This document shows, piece after piece, positions 18,933 to 30,627 of a DNA stretch of 64,000 bases. The stretch is from Eustoma russellianum (Eukaryota; Streptophyta; Magnoliopsida; Gentianales; Gentianaceae): the NCBI GenBank assembly GCA_036186865.1, contig AP025074.1, positions 4,396,223 through 4,460,222 on the forward strand, given 5' to 3'. The notes beneath the pieces are model-generated. The model worked only from the letters and a program-made list of their open reading frames with translations. It did not search any database and was not told the origin of the DNA. A program made the translations under genes and the position numbers. Numbering within the stretch: the first letter of the stretch is position 1; each line of letters begins with the position of its first letter.

Positions 18933-20918
18933 TCAATGATGTAGAAGTCTTAAATGAGTAGAATGACAAGTCCTTGGTAAAGTTTTGTCTTCCAAGGTTT
19001 GTATCCTGTAAGCTCCATTTGAACGCACCTCCACTATCCGATAAGGACCTTCCCACTTAGGATTAAATGTTCCGGTTGGTGCTGCATGACTTGCTTCGTT
19101 ATTGCGCAGTACCAAATCTCCTATTTGATAAGATCTTGGTCGCACTCGAGAGTTATAGTACTGAGCAATTAGATTTTTATATTGCGCCATGCGAACATGA
19201 GCTTGCTCCATTTTCTCCTCCAACTCATCCAAATTTAACCTCAGCGCTTGATCATTGGTCTCAGCAGAATAATGAGCTGTCCGATTAGAGCTGGAACCAA
19301 TTTCAGCTGGGATGACTGCCTCAGTACCGTATACTAAGGAAAAAGGTGTTTCCTTAGTGGAAGTTGAAGGAGTTGTCCGATATGCCCACAGTATGCTTGG
19401 GAGCTCCTCTACCCAACTTACCCCGGTTTTATATAAGCGTTTTCTCAAACCATCCTTGATTCTTCTGTTTGCTAGTTCAACTTGTATATTAGCTTGAGGG
19501 TATGCTACTGAAGTAAATCTTTGTACAATTTTGAGTTCAGCACACCAACTTTTGACGGGATCATCAGCGAATTGTTTTCCGTTGTCTGAAATGAGAACTT
19601 GTAGAAGACCGAAGCGGCATATGACATTTTTCCACAAGAACTTCTTGATTTGATTTCCCGTTATAGTGGCTAAGGGCTCTGTTTCCACCCATTTGGTGAA
19701 GTAATCAATGGCAACAACCAGGAATCTAACCGAACCAGGAGCTTGGGGCAGAGGTCCAACAAGATCTATTCCCCACTGTACAAATGGCCAGGGACTTGCG
19801 ATAGAAGTGAGTTCTTGGCTTGGCAGATGTGACATTGGAGCATTGACTTGACATGCTTGGCACTTCTTAACTAATTCCTCTGCATCATGACGCAGAGTAG
19901 GCCAGTAATATCCAGCAAGGTAGCACTTTCTTGCTAACGAACGCACACCAGAATGATTTCCACAAATCCCTTGGTGCATCTCCTGAAGGATGTAGCCTCC
20001 TTCGTCTTCATTTACGCAATTCAACCAAGGCTGTGAAAATGACTTTTTATAAAGGTGGTCGTTCAAGAGAGCATACCTTGCTGCCTTCAATCGAAGACGT
20101 CGAGCTGCTCTTTTATCCTCGGGCTGAATTCCATGCTGCAAGATAACAATTTCATCCATCCAAGTGTTACGGTAATCAACTTGCGGCACTTCGTTGGCGT
20201 CATAAGCACGGTGCTTTACTAGCTCCACAACTATCTTTTTTCTCAAAGTTGTTGAAGTGGATGAAGCTAGCCGAGATAACGCGTCAGCTCTCTTATTGGC
20301 CGATCTGGGGATATGTCCAATGCTGAAGTGCTCAAACGTTTGGCTGAGCTGCAGCACTTTGGCCAAATACTTTTTCATGTTTTCTTCTTTGGCTTCATAA
20401 TCTTCGTTGATCTGGGAAACGATCAACTGTAAATCACTTCGGGAAATGATTCGTTCTGTCCCCAACTTTCTTGCGAGGCCTAGTCCTGCTATGAGGGCCT
20501 CATATTCTGCCTCGTTGCTAGTTGATTCAAAATCAAAGCGCAAAGCATACTCGAACTCTTCTTTGTTGGGGTTGATGATTAGGAGTCCTGCTCCACAACC
20601 ATCTTTGGAGGAAGACCCATCCACATATAATGTCCAATCTGCAGCTGGCTTAGCATCTTCCTCCACGGATATCCCTTTAGCCAAGAAGTCTGCTAAGGCT
20701 TGAGCTTTGATAGAAGTTCTTGACTTGTACTGGATATCATACTCTGCAAGCTCTACAACCCAATTGGCAGCTCGGCCAGATGTGTCTGGCATTGACAAGA
20801 TTTGTTTCAAAGGCTGATCAGTGACCACTACAATAGGATGAGCTTGCAGGTAAGGCCTGAACTTCCTTACAGCCACTACGAGTGCTAAGACTACCTTCTT
20901 AGCATTGGGATATCTCAC
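18933..20918 (-). CDS. Outer gypsy RNase H and integrase (661-aa open frame)
   Basis: The open frame starts inside the RT connection region, passes the Tat-type RNase H (YVDGSSSKDGCGAG near residue 103, SNEAEYEALIAGL, and HIPRSANKRADALSRLAS), and enters integrase. The HHCC finger contains HQGICGNHSGVR and CQACQ. The catalytic core shows WGIDLVGPLP, ISDNGKQF and a conserved E in the region before WAYRTTPSTSTKETPFSLVYGTEAVIPAEIG. There is no chromodomain at the C terminus, which separates it from chromoviruses. The integrase segment is fully open, but the frame is cut from RT by a TAG near 20958. It is the best preserved coding part of the element. Confidence 0.88.
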   Translation of the reverse strand: MRYPNAKKVVLALVVAVRKFRPYLQAHPIVVVTDQPLKQILSMPDTSGRAANWVVELAEYDIQYKSRTSIKAQALADFLAKGISVEEDAKPAADWTLYVDGSSSKDGCGAGLLIINPNKEEFEYALRFDFESTSNEAEYEALIAGLGLARKLGTERIISRSDLQLIVSQINEDYEAKEENMKKYLAKVLQLSQTFEHFSIGHIPRSANKRADALSRLASSTSTTLRKKIVVELVKHRAYDANEVPQVDYRNTWMDEIVILQHGIQPEDKRAARRLRLKAARYALLNDHLYKKSFSQPWLNCVNEDEGGYILQEMHQGICGNHSGVRSLARKCYLAGYYWPTLRHDAEELVKKCQACQVNAPMSHLPSQELTSIASPWPFVQWGIDLVGPLPQAPGSVRFLVVAIDYFTKWVETEPLATITGNQIKKFLWKNVICRFGLLQVLISDNGKQFADDPVKSWCAELKIVQRFTSVAYPQANIQVELANRRIKDGLRKRLYKTGVSWVEELPSILWAYRTTPSTSTKETPFSLVYGTEAVIPAEIGSSSNRTAHYSAETNDQALRLNLDELEEKMEQAHVRMAQYKNLIAQYYNSRVRPRSYQIGDLVLRNNEASHAAPTGTFNPKWEGPYRIVEVRSNGAYRIQTLEDKTLPRTCHSTHLRLLHH

Positions 20919-20960
20919 TTCAGGCCCATGTAGGATTTTACTTACGAAATAGATGGGCCT

Positions 20961-21750
20961 CTACACATTATCCTGCTCTCTGAGCAGAACTGCATTTACA
21001 GCTTCTTTGCACGTTGAGAGGTACACATATAGCTCTTCTCCAGGCAGGGGTGAAGTCAACATTGGCACCTCGGCCAGATGGGACTTCATCTCATCGAAGA
21101 CTTTTTGACATTGATCATCCCACTGAAAAGTTGTTTTCTTCTTTAAGACCTGGAAGAAAGGAAGAGATTTTTCGGCTGACTTGGATAGAAATCTGTTCAG
21201 CGCGGCAATTTGGCCAGTTAACCTCTGCACTTTACATTCCTGGGGGGATGCATGTTTTGTAAAGCTTCAATTTTAGCAGGGTTTGTCTGCACCCCTTCTT
21301 TGGAAACCATGTACCCCAAGAACTTTCCAGTGCGTACACCAAACGTGCACTTCTTCGGGTTTAGCCTCATGTGTGAGTCTCTCAGCACAGTGAAGACTTC
21401 CCTTAAGTTCTGAATATACTGATCAAGAGACCTGCTCTTGATAAGCATATCATCAATGTAAACTTCCATAATCCGGCCAATTTGTTCACTGAACAAAGAA
21501 TTGACCAGATGTTGATAGGTGGCCCCAACATTCTTCAACCCAAATGGCATAGTTACATAACAATAAGTACATGACTCTGTTATGAAAGTAGTTTTCTCCT
21601 GATCTTCTATTGCCATGATGATCTGATGATAGCCTTTAAAGGCATCCAAAAAATCGAAGATCTCATGCCCAAGTGTTGAATCCACTAACCTATCAATTTT
21701 CGGAAGTGGGTAACAATCTTTCGGACATGCTTTGTTGAGATCGGTGTAGT
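20961..21750 (-). pseudogene. Outer gypsy reverse transcriptase, split by the chromovirus insertion
   Basis: This part runs from just after the CIDY motif to the RT connection domain. It contains FLDAFKGYHQI, TMPFGLKNVGATYQ and the catalytic VYIDDMLIKS. A one-base frameshift occurs near 21225 and a TAG near 20958. The N-terminal continuation (KKLLAIKFIVE, NPVVVPKQDESWRMCIDY) lies at 29453-29700, beyond the inserted element. The insertion falls between CIDY and the following TDLN, and GTAGT is the duplicated target. Confidence 0.88.
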
Positions 21751-21771
21751 TGTTACAACCGTGATTTTTTT

Positions 21772-21881
<110 letters not shown>

Positions 21882-23140
21882 GATAATAGAGGATAAAGAT
21901 AAAATGAAAGGATAAAAAAATTATCTAATTTAAATCATTCAAGATAACTACCTTATCCTATTCCCATAAATTATTCCATCAAATTCCTAAAATCTCTTCC
22001 ATAACCAAAATAAAATCCCCCAACCCCCATACCCTAAAAGCAACGCATATTTTTTTAAAAAAAAAGAGAGAGGAGAACGGCTGTGAGGGAGAGGGAGGAA
22101 AAGAGAGGGGAAAAAAGAAAAAAAAGGGAGAGAAGAAGAAGACTAACGCGGTCTCCAAATCCGAGTTCCAATCCGTCTAAATTGTTCGTTTTAGTGTCAA
22201 TCAGGTAGGTGCCTCTTCCCCCCTCAAATGGGTACAATCCATGCATGTTTTGATGGTATTTTTTATATGATTCATTGCTTTTATTTGTATTAGATGTAGA
22301 TTTGTATTTATTTATATTCGAAAAAGCATGAGGTAATTGTTTTATTGCTACGATGTGCTTGTATGTGTTTGAACTTGGGTGGTAGGATTTGATTGAACCA
22401 AAAATAACCTTGAAAGAAATTGAAAAGTGGAAAATTTTTATATTAGAAGACTCTTAAAAGTTGTGTTTTGGCCTTAGAATAGGTTCATCTAGCCCGGAAT
22501 AGGTTGGGATTTGGTTGGAAGTCGAAAAACGGGTCTGACGGACGCGTTTCAGGGGGTGGCGCGTGGGACCCACGCGCGGCCCCTGACGGCGCGTACGGAC
22601 ACGTACTGACGTATCCACTCCCAAAAGTTGCGTCTCGTTATAACGAGTCCAACGCAACTGGTTTGAGGTCAATCGGAGTTAAAACGAAGATTTTATGAAG
22701 GTTAGAAGGAAATATAATTTAATATATAAAAAAAGAAAATGCTGTTGGACCGGCCTGGCAGCCGGACCAGACCGGATGGCCAGCGGACCGGACCAGGTAG
22801 CAGGCCGGCCCAAACCGGAAAAATTAAAAAAAAATCTGAAAATTAATTTCTGAAATGAATAAATGATAAATAATTAATTAAAATTAGTTTAAAATTCCAG
22901 AAAAATATATTTATTTATCAGAAAATTCTAAATAAATTACAAAAAATCTAAAAGGTTAAAATTAAATTATTCCCACTTAATTTCTGAATTTTGATAAATG
23001 TAAGTAATTAAAAATAATTAGCAATAAATGGAATTAAATAAGGAAAAATTAGTAGAAAATTCTACAAAATTAATAAAAGCTAAGGAAAAATAAGGGGGAT
23101 GCTAAATAACAAATTTTCAAAGTTCTTAAAATTTACTAAA

Positions 23141-23244
23141 CTAAATATTGAGTGTCGGAGATGGTGAGGATGGGCGTACGGGCCCCAGGAGACTAAATAT
23201 TGAGTGCCGGAGTTGGTGAGGATAGGCGTACGGGCCCTAGGCGA
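23141..23244. repeat. 52-bp tandem duplication within the chromovirus LTR
   Basis: Two units starting ctaaatattgagtg, at 23141 and 23193, differ at only a few bases. They lie in the block that is deleted from the right LTR, so it cannot be told whether the right copy ever had them. Confidence 0.9.
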
Positions 23245-24066
23245 CTTTTGCTATTGCATTCATGGCACGTGCATTGCATGAGGTATACTGCGTCTATATG
23301 GCGTAGGTATCGGGATGACTTACCGTGTCTATAGGGCACCGGGGTCATGAGACATACTGCGTCTATAGGGCGTGGGTGTCCAAACGGCAAGTGGTGGCTA
23401 GAGACCACGACGCTGGATTTAGGACCCGGGGGCATGCATTGCATATAGGTCTAGGGGCATATTGCATGACATGATTCTCGTTGCGTGTGACACGTTGATT
23501 GAGCATGCATCACGTACTTGCGCATTTTTATATGGAGTGCTTTACTTACCGTATTTACTTTATCTTATGTGTGTTATCTTATATTTATGTGTTATGTGGT
23601 TATATTATATCTATGTGCTATGTGGCTATATCATTTCGGTATGCACGTTTTGTATTGGTTTGAGGCGGGCATCTACTGGGTGATTTTCTATCACTCACCC
23701 CTACTTCCCAGGTGATCCAGATGAGGACTATAAGCACATCTTCATTGAGGATGAGATGGACATAGCAGAGTGGGCTGGTTGAGAGCTGCAGCTAGGATAT
23801 GAGGGGACTCTGCAGCTGTTTTGTTCTTATTTATACTTTGAGGATTTTCCACATACTACTTTACTACTTTTATTCCCAGAATTTTTATTTAGCAATGTAA
23901 TGACGGTTACTGGAGTTTAGTATATGTTATGGTTTACGTTTCCACAAAAAAATTTATACGTCATTTTGACAAGTAAGAGATTGATTCGACGCTTTGTATT
24001 CTCCTTAGTGAGATACGGCGGGTGCACTATTCCCGATGTTAGAGCTCGGGAGCGGGGCGCTACAGG

Positions 24067-24079
24067 TGGTATCAGAGCC
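24067..24079 (+). other. Primer-binding site of the chromovirus
   Basis: TGGTATCAGAGCC lies two bases after the left LTR and complements initiator tRNA-Met. Confidence 0.92.
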
Positions 24080-24320
24080 GAGGCTTCGGATCCGCCTCAG
24101 AAACGCAGGATTAATTAGAACACTTAGACATAAGTTACGATTTTACCTCTAATAAACAAAGTAGACTTAAGTGATGATCTTAGACCTAAGTTATGATTGG
24201 GTCATGGGAGGTGTGTGTCGATGGTGAGCTTTTCTTGTCTAATTATCGATTTACCCGCGTTCCACCTTTCAACTTATTATCGACAAATCTGTATTCGTCT
24301 CATGAACTCAAATTCTGGAT

Positions 24321-25310
24321 AATGCCTCCACGACGCGAGCCGCCAGCTGAAAACAGAGGACACGATGGCGATGATCAACAGGGTCAGGGGACCATTACTC
24401 AGGCCCTTGCAGATACTTTGGCGACGCGGACTACATTGGTGGCCCAACAGCAGGTACAGATGGCTCACCAGCAGGAGTAGCAGAAGCATCCACCACCACC
24501 ACCCCCACTCCAAAGGCTTCGATTTTTCTACCGGGAGATGCAGAACTGCCAGATACCTACATTCAGGGGTACCACCCAGCCAGAGCAGGCAGAGATCTAG
24601 CTCAAGAATGTGTATAAGCAGTTGAGGTTGGTGCAAGTTCTGGATGGCCTGAAGGTTGATGTGGTTGTACCATTCTTAGAGGGTGATACCGAGCAATGGT
24701 GGCAGTGTGTGACATGCAGGCTGACTCCACCGCCGACATGGACCCAGTTTAAGGAAGAGTACCAGAAGCACTCTATTCCAGAGAGTGCCCTACACCAGCA
24801 CAAGCACCCCCTCCATCATCAAGTCAGATGCAATAGAAAGTAAAGGGGCGGACCAACGCTTGTGTGCATGTTATGACGGACACTGAGGTAGAGGAGGTCG
24901 GGGACGTAGTTATAGGTGAGATGTTAAATTAGCAAAGTCCCAGCCTACGTCCTATTTGATAGAGGTGACAGCCACTCGTTCGTTGCCAAGAGATTCGCCA
25001 AGAACATGAGTATTGCATCAGAACATCTTAAGATCCTTTATCGTGTTCAAGCCGCCGGCGACCAGGTGCTTGTATCCCATTATCAGTACAAGAAATGTGA
25101 CTTGGAGATTAATGAACTTGAGTTCTCCGCAACCCTGATCCCGATCCAGATACAAGATTTCGACATCATTCTGGGCATGTATTTCATGGCAAGATATAGT
25201 GCTACCATCGACTGTCGTCAGAGACAGGTCGGTACGCAGACACCGAATAAGCGAGAGACTATCTTCCAGAGGGATGTCAAATTGAAAAAGTCATACAGAA
25301 AAAAAAAATC
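24321..25310 (+). pseudogene. Chromovirus gag and protease remnants
   Basis: A start at 24321 (MPPRREPP) opens a Pro/Gln-rich gag N terminus. Stops interrupt it at 24478 and about 24598; the Retrotrans_gag core (GDTEQWWQ, PTWTQFKEEY) is then visible to about 24840. Most of gag after this, including the zinc knuckle, is missing, and the sequence jumps to the protease. At 24950-25260 the protease has a modified active-site motif (DRGDSHSF where DSGASHSF is usual) and later IQDFDIILGMYF. No functional Gag or protease can come from it. Confidence 0.82.
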
Positions 25311-26300
25311 TATATGACTGCAGCACAGGCCTCTCGGGCATTGAAGAAAGGAGCCGGGAGTTTTCTTGTGTATGTTCTAAATGCCTGTGCTGAGACTCCA
25401 TCGATTGAGGATATTCCAGTGGTACGAAATTTTAAGGATGTCTTCCTTGACGAGTTGTCAGGTTTATCACAGAGTAGGGAAGTAGAGTTCGAGATCGACC
25501 TCATACCCGGAGCTGAGCTGATCTCGAAGGCACCATACAGGATGGCACCAGCAGAGTTAAAAGAGCTTAAGGAGCAGTTGCAGGAGTTGCTGGACATGAA
25601 TTTTATCAGGACTAGTGTTTCTTCCTGAGGAGCACCAGTGTTGTCCGTGAAAAAGAAGGACGATAGTACAAGGTTATGTATCGACTATCGTGAGCTAAAT
25701 AAGATCACGATAAAAAATAAATACCCACTACCGATGATCGACGATCCATTTGATCAGTTGAAGGGTGCCAGAGTATTCTCGAAGATTGACCTCCGATCAG
25801 GCTATCATCAGTTGAGGATTAAGGCAGAAAACATAGCAAAGACTGCGTTCCACACTCGATATGGGCACTACGAGTTTCTTGTGATGCCTTTTGGACTGAC
25901 GAATGCACTTGCGACCTTCATGGACTTGATGAACACAGTATTCAGGAAGCAGTATGACCATTGTGTGGCAGTGTTCATCGACAACATCTTGGTGTATTCA
26001 CCTGATAAGGAGACGGATATTGAACACCGGCAGGAGGTATTGGATACTCTTAGGAAGAAAAAGCTGTATGCAAAGTTCAGCGAGTGCGAGTTCTGGTTAG
26101 AGAGTGTGACTTTCTTAGGCCGCGTGATTTCTAAGGAGTGCATTTCTGTTGACCCAAAGAATATAGATAAAGAATGGCTCCGACCTACTAATGTAACTGA
26201 GGTGCGTAGTTTTCTTGGCCTTGTCGGTTATCATCGCTAATTCGTGGAGGGATTTTCGAATATCGCAGCACCTCTGAGTCGACTGACTCAAAAAAAGACC
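25311..26300 (+). pseudogene. Chromovirus reverse transcriptase, with mutated catalytic box
   Basis: Two frames, 25314-25628 and 25638-26240, are separated by a TGA. They contain the RT motifs FLDELSGL, CIDYRELNKITIKNKYPLP, SKIDLRSGYHQLRI, MPFGLTNALATFM and CEFWL..VTFLG. The catalytic box reads VFIDNILVYS, where the family has FIDD: the second aspartate is replaced by asparagine. A stop after LVGYHR ends the frame. The enzyme would be inactive even if translated. Confidence 0.88.
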
Positions 26301-28270
26301 AAATCCTTATAGACCTCCGAGTGTGAGAAAAGTTTTATGGAGGTTGACGACTGCACCAGTATTGGCATAGACCTCTGACACTGAAGGGTTTGTCATCTAC
26401 GGCGACGCCTTGAAGAATGGGCTAGGGGGTGTGTTAATGCAGAGAGATAGGGTAGTGCATACGCTTCAAGGCAGTTGAAGCAATATGAACAAAATTCCCC
26501 GACTCATGATCTGGAGCTGGCAGCGGTGATGTTTGCATTAAAGATTTGGCGCCATTATCTATACGGTGTAAAGTGCGAATTCTTCACAGATCATAAGAGC
26601 TTGAAGTATTTATTCACGCAGAAAGAGTTGAATATGCGTCAGAGGGGATAGCTTGAGCTACTGAAAGACTATGACCTGACCATCAGTTGTCATCTGGGAG
26701 AAGGCAAACCGAGTTGCAGATGCCTTGAGTAGAAAGTCTAATCATGCTAGACGGACGCCATTGGAGAAAGAGATTGCCAAATTTGATATTGACATTGTTG
26801 ATTCCACTACTAACATTTTGGCGGCCTTGGTTATTACACCATCTCTGATTGAGTGGATTAAAGAGGCGCAGAAGGAGGATGTGACGCTCAAAGATATCCG
26901 AGAGAGGATGTTGACCAGTCTGATTGAGGGTTTCTAGATTCGTGACGATGGCAGTATCTGGTACCAAAGAAGGTTGTGTGTGCCTAATGTTGAGGACCTG
27001 AGGAAGGAACTATTGAAAGAAGCGCACAATTTGAAATTGACGATTCATCCAGGTGCTACGAAGATGTATAATGACTTAAAGAAACATTATTTGTGGAGTG
27101 GGATGAAGAGAAACATCGCGGAGTTCATTGAGAGATGCCTCGTTTGTCAGCAGGTTAAGGCAGAGCATCAGAGGCAGTGAGGTTTGATGTTGCCGTTGGA
27201 GATACCGGATTGGAAGTGGGAGCATATGACGATGGATTTTGTTGTAGGGCTTCCTAAAAATAAGAAGCAATAATGACATGATCTGGGTAATTGTTGACCA
27301 ATTGATGAAGTCTGCTCACTTTTACCTGTGCCGAGTAACGTGGCCCTAGAGAGACTGGTGACGCTGTACATCGATGATATTGTCAGCCTTCATGGGGTTC
27401 AAGTTAGTATTGTTTCAGACCGTGACCCGAGGTTCACGTCCCGATTCTGGTCAATTTGTCAGAGAATGTTGGGAACAGAGCTACGTTTGAGCAATGCGTT
27501 CATCCTCAGGCTGACGGACAGTCGGAGAGGACCATTCAGACTTTAAAGGATACGTTGAGAGCGTGCGTATTGGACTTCAAGGGGAACTGGGACGGTATGA
27601 TCAAGTTAATTGAGTTCTCCTACAATAATAGCCACCTCAGTTCCATCGGCATGGTACCCTTTGAGGCGCTCTATGGACGTAAGTACAGGTCCCCTGTTCA
27701 TTGGGACGAGGTTGGCGAGCGCACTATAACCGGTCCTGAGTTGGTCGAACAGACTAGAAAAAAAAGTGAAGTTGATACGTGATAGGCTCAAGGTTACGCA
27801 AGACAGAAGCAAGAGTTGGACAGATTCAATGAGGCGTCCTTTAGAGTTCGGTGTAGGCAAGAAGGTTTACTTAAGAGTGTTGCCTATGAAGGGGGTTTCA
27901 CGATTTGGTTTGAAGGGTAAGCTGATGCCTCGCTACATTGATCCATATGAGGTACTCGAGAGGGTCGGTACCTTGGCCTACCGATTATCGTTACCCCCTG
28001 TCTTGGCTCAAGTTCACAGCGTATTTCGTGCTTCTCAGTTGAGGAGATATGTTCCAGATCCGAGCCATGTTTTAGATGCGCCACCGTTGAGAATTCGACC
28101 GAACACGACCTATGAGGAGACTAATATCAGGATCATGGATCGCTAGAACCAGGTACTGAGACACCGGGTCATCCTTTATGTTAAAGTCCAGTGGACAAAT
28201 CACACTGAGCGCGAGACAACCTGGGGGCTCGAGGAGCAGATGCGAGAGAGATATCAACAGCTCTTCGAAT
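26301..28270 (+). pseudogene. Chromovirus RNase H, integrase and chromodomain remnants
   Basis: Broken frames continue gypsy order. RNase H traces (LAAVMFALKIWRHYLYGVKCEFFTDHKSL-like) lie at 26510-26620. The integrase HHCC region (KMYNDLKKHYLWSGMKRNI, CLVCQQVKAEHQ) lies at 27060-27180. The catalytic core is at 27210-27700, with HGVQVSIVSDRDPRFTS and RTIQTLKDTLRAC. At 27840-28250 the GPQ/H-like region (YEVLERVGTLAYRLSLPP, VHSVFRASQL) leads into a chromodomain-like end (KVQWTNHTERE). Several stops and shifts occur, for example at 26241, 26650, 27178 and 28144. Confidence 0.85.
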
Positions 28271-28302
28271 AAGGCACGTCAAGTTTCAAGGACGAAACTT
28301 TT

Positions 28303-28318
28303 TGTAAGGGGAGTAGGA
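28303..28318 (+). other. Polypurine tract of the chromovirus
   Basis: taaggggagtagga immediately precedes the right LTR, as required for plus-strand priming. Confidence 0.85.
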
Positions 28319-28340
28319 TGTTACAACCGTGATTTTTTTA

Positions 28341-28410
<70 letters not shown>

Positions 28411-29447
28411 GATAATAGAGGATAAAGATAAAATGAAAGGATAAAAAAATTATCTAATTTAAATCATTCAAGATAACTACCTTATCCTATTTCCATAAAT
28501 TATTCCATCAAATTCCTAAAATCTCTTCCATAACCAAAATAAAATCCCCCAACCCCAATACCCTAAAAGCAACGCATATTTTTTATAAAAAAGAGAGAGG
28601 AGAACGGCTGTGAGGGAGAGGGAGGAAAAGAGAGGGAAAAAAAAGAAAAAAAAAGGGAGAGAAGAAGAAGAAGACTAACGCGGTCTCCAAATCCGAGTTC
28701 CAATCCGTCTAAATTGTTCGTTTTAGTGTCAATCAGGTAGGTGCCTCTTCCCCCCTCAAATGGGTACAATCCATGCATGCTTTGATGGTATTTTTTTATG
28801 TGATTCATTGCTTTTATTTGTATTAGATGTAGATTTGTATTTATTTATATTTGAAAAAGCATGAGATAATTGTTTTATTGCTACGATGTGCTTGTATGTG
28901 TTTGAACTTGGGTGGTAGGATTTGATTGAACCAAAAATAACCTTGAAAGAAATTGAAAAGTGGAAAATTTTTATATTAGAAAACTCTTAAAAGTTGTGTT
29001 TTGGCCTTAGAATAGGTTCATCTAGCCCAGAATAGGGTGGGATTTGGTTGGAAGTCGAAAAACGGGTCTGACGGACGCATTTCAGGGGGTGGCGCGTGGG
29101 ACCCACGCGCGGCCGTGCTGACGTGTCAACTCCCAAAAGTTGCATCTCGTTATAACGAGTCCAACGCAACTGGTTTGAGGTCAATCGGAGTTAAAACGAA
29201 GATTTTATGAAGGTTAGAAGGAAATATAATTTAATATAAAAAATAAAAAAAGGAAAATGATGTTGGACCGGCCTGGCAGCCGGACCGGTCCGGATGGCCA
29301 GCGGACCGGACCAGGTAGCAGGTCCACGAAAAAATTTCTACGTCATTTTGACAAGTAAGAGATTGATTCGACGCTTTGTATTCTCCTTAGTGAGATACGG
29401 CGGGTGCACTGTTCCCGATGTTAGAGCTCGGGAGCGGGGGCGCTACA
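28319..29447 (+). repeat. 3' LTR of the chromovirus, with a 1.15-kb internal deletion
   Basis: It follows the left LTR closely up to the ccaggtagcagg motif (left 22793-22804, right near 29320). It then resumes at the position corresponding to about 23941 (tccacgaaaaaatttctacg). A second, smaller deletion removes about 25 bp in the region matching 22580-22610. The ends are intact. Confidence 0.92.
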
Positions 29448-29452
29448 GTAGT

Positions 29453-30627
29453 CTATACACATTCTCCAAGATTCATCCTGCTTGGGGACCACCACCGGAT
29501 TAGCCAACCAGATTGGATAAAGCACTTCAACAATGAATTTTATAGCCAATAACTTCTTGACTTCCTCTTCAATGACTTTATTCTTTTCTGGAGCGAAATT
29601 TCGCTTCTTTCGCTTTACTGGCTTTGCCAAAGGATCAACATTCAGTTTATGTTCAACCAGATGTGAAGGAATCTCAGGCATATATTTGACAGTCCATGGG
29701 AAGATAATTGCAAATTCTCTCAGCAGAGCCTGCAGCTGAGCTAGCAGTTCGGACGACATCCATGTCACAATCTTTATGACATTTTCAGGTCGGCTCGGAT
29801 CAAGGATGAAGTCTTGCACTGCATCATCTGACTGCAAGTGCTCTTTATCTGAAGGTATAAGTTCATCAAGGCTGACTTGCTGAACTGCTTCATTACCTTG
29901 GGTAGCAATGGTATAGCAACTCTGTGCCACTTGTGTATCACCTTGTATTGTTACCACTCCCCCTGAATGGGAAACTTCATGCTGACGTGCAAAGGCGATA
30001 CAATGGCCTCCAATGCCACCAAAGCTGGCCTCCCCAAAATGATGTTGTATGCGGACATCTCCTTGATAACCAAAAAGTCTATCCATACACATCGATAAGC
30101 AGGGGGTTTGTCAAAACTGCAACTGAGTGTGACTAGACCTGCTGGCTGAACTACAGCTACAGTAAAACCGTATAGTGAAGAAGTGACGGGCATCATCATA
30201 GAATCAGGCAAGCCAAGCAGCTGATATACCTGATAATACATCACATTCACAGCACTGCCGATATCCACATAAACACGTCGGACCTACATAATTTTATCAG
30301 GAGCTAAGTGTATGCATAGGTCTATCACTAAACCTGTGTTGTTGGAGTCCAGTTGAATGGGATCTTCTGGACCATAAGTCAACTCCTTTGCTATCTTGAC
30401 TCTTTTAGATGGCGGACCTGATGAAGTTCTTGAGGAACTGGGTTCACCTCGGTCTGCGCAAGGTGGACCTCCAGAGATGGTATAAATAATAGTATTGACC
30501 TGGGGCCGACCTGCAGCCCCATGCCTTCCCTGCTCCTCATCATCGTCCGTCCTACGATGTCAAGGTGGGGAATCTGGTCGGCATTTGTCCTTCTGAGGGT
30601 CCTTGTGAAAATCCAACCGGTTGTGCA
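29453..30627 (-). pseudogene. Outer gypsy protease and RT N terminus
   Basis: On the minus strand this begins after the solo LTR with the end of gag (FHKDPQKDKCRPDSPP). It continues through AKELTYGPEDPIQLDSNNTGLV to the aspartic protease motif YVDIGSAVN, where the usual T or S after D is replaced by I. It then passes LGRPALVALEAIVSPLH and the linker to the first RT blocks (PVKRKKRNFAPEK, VVPKQDESWRMCIDY). Frames are interrupted near 30390 and 30280. It ends at the chromovirus insertion point. Confidence 0.82.
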
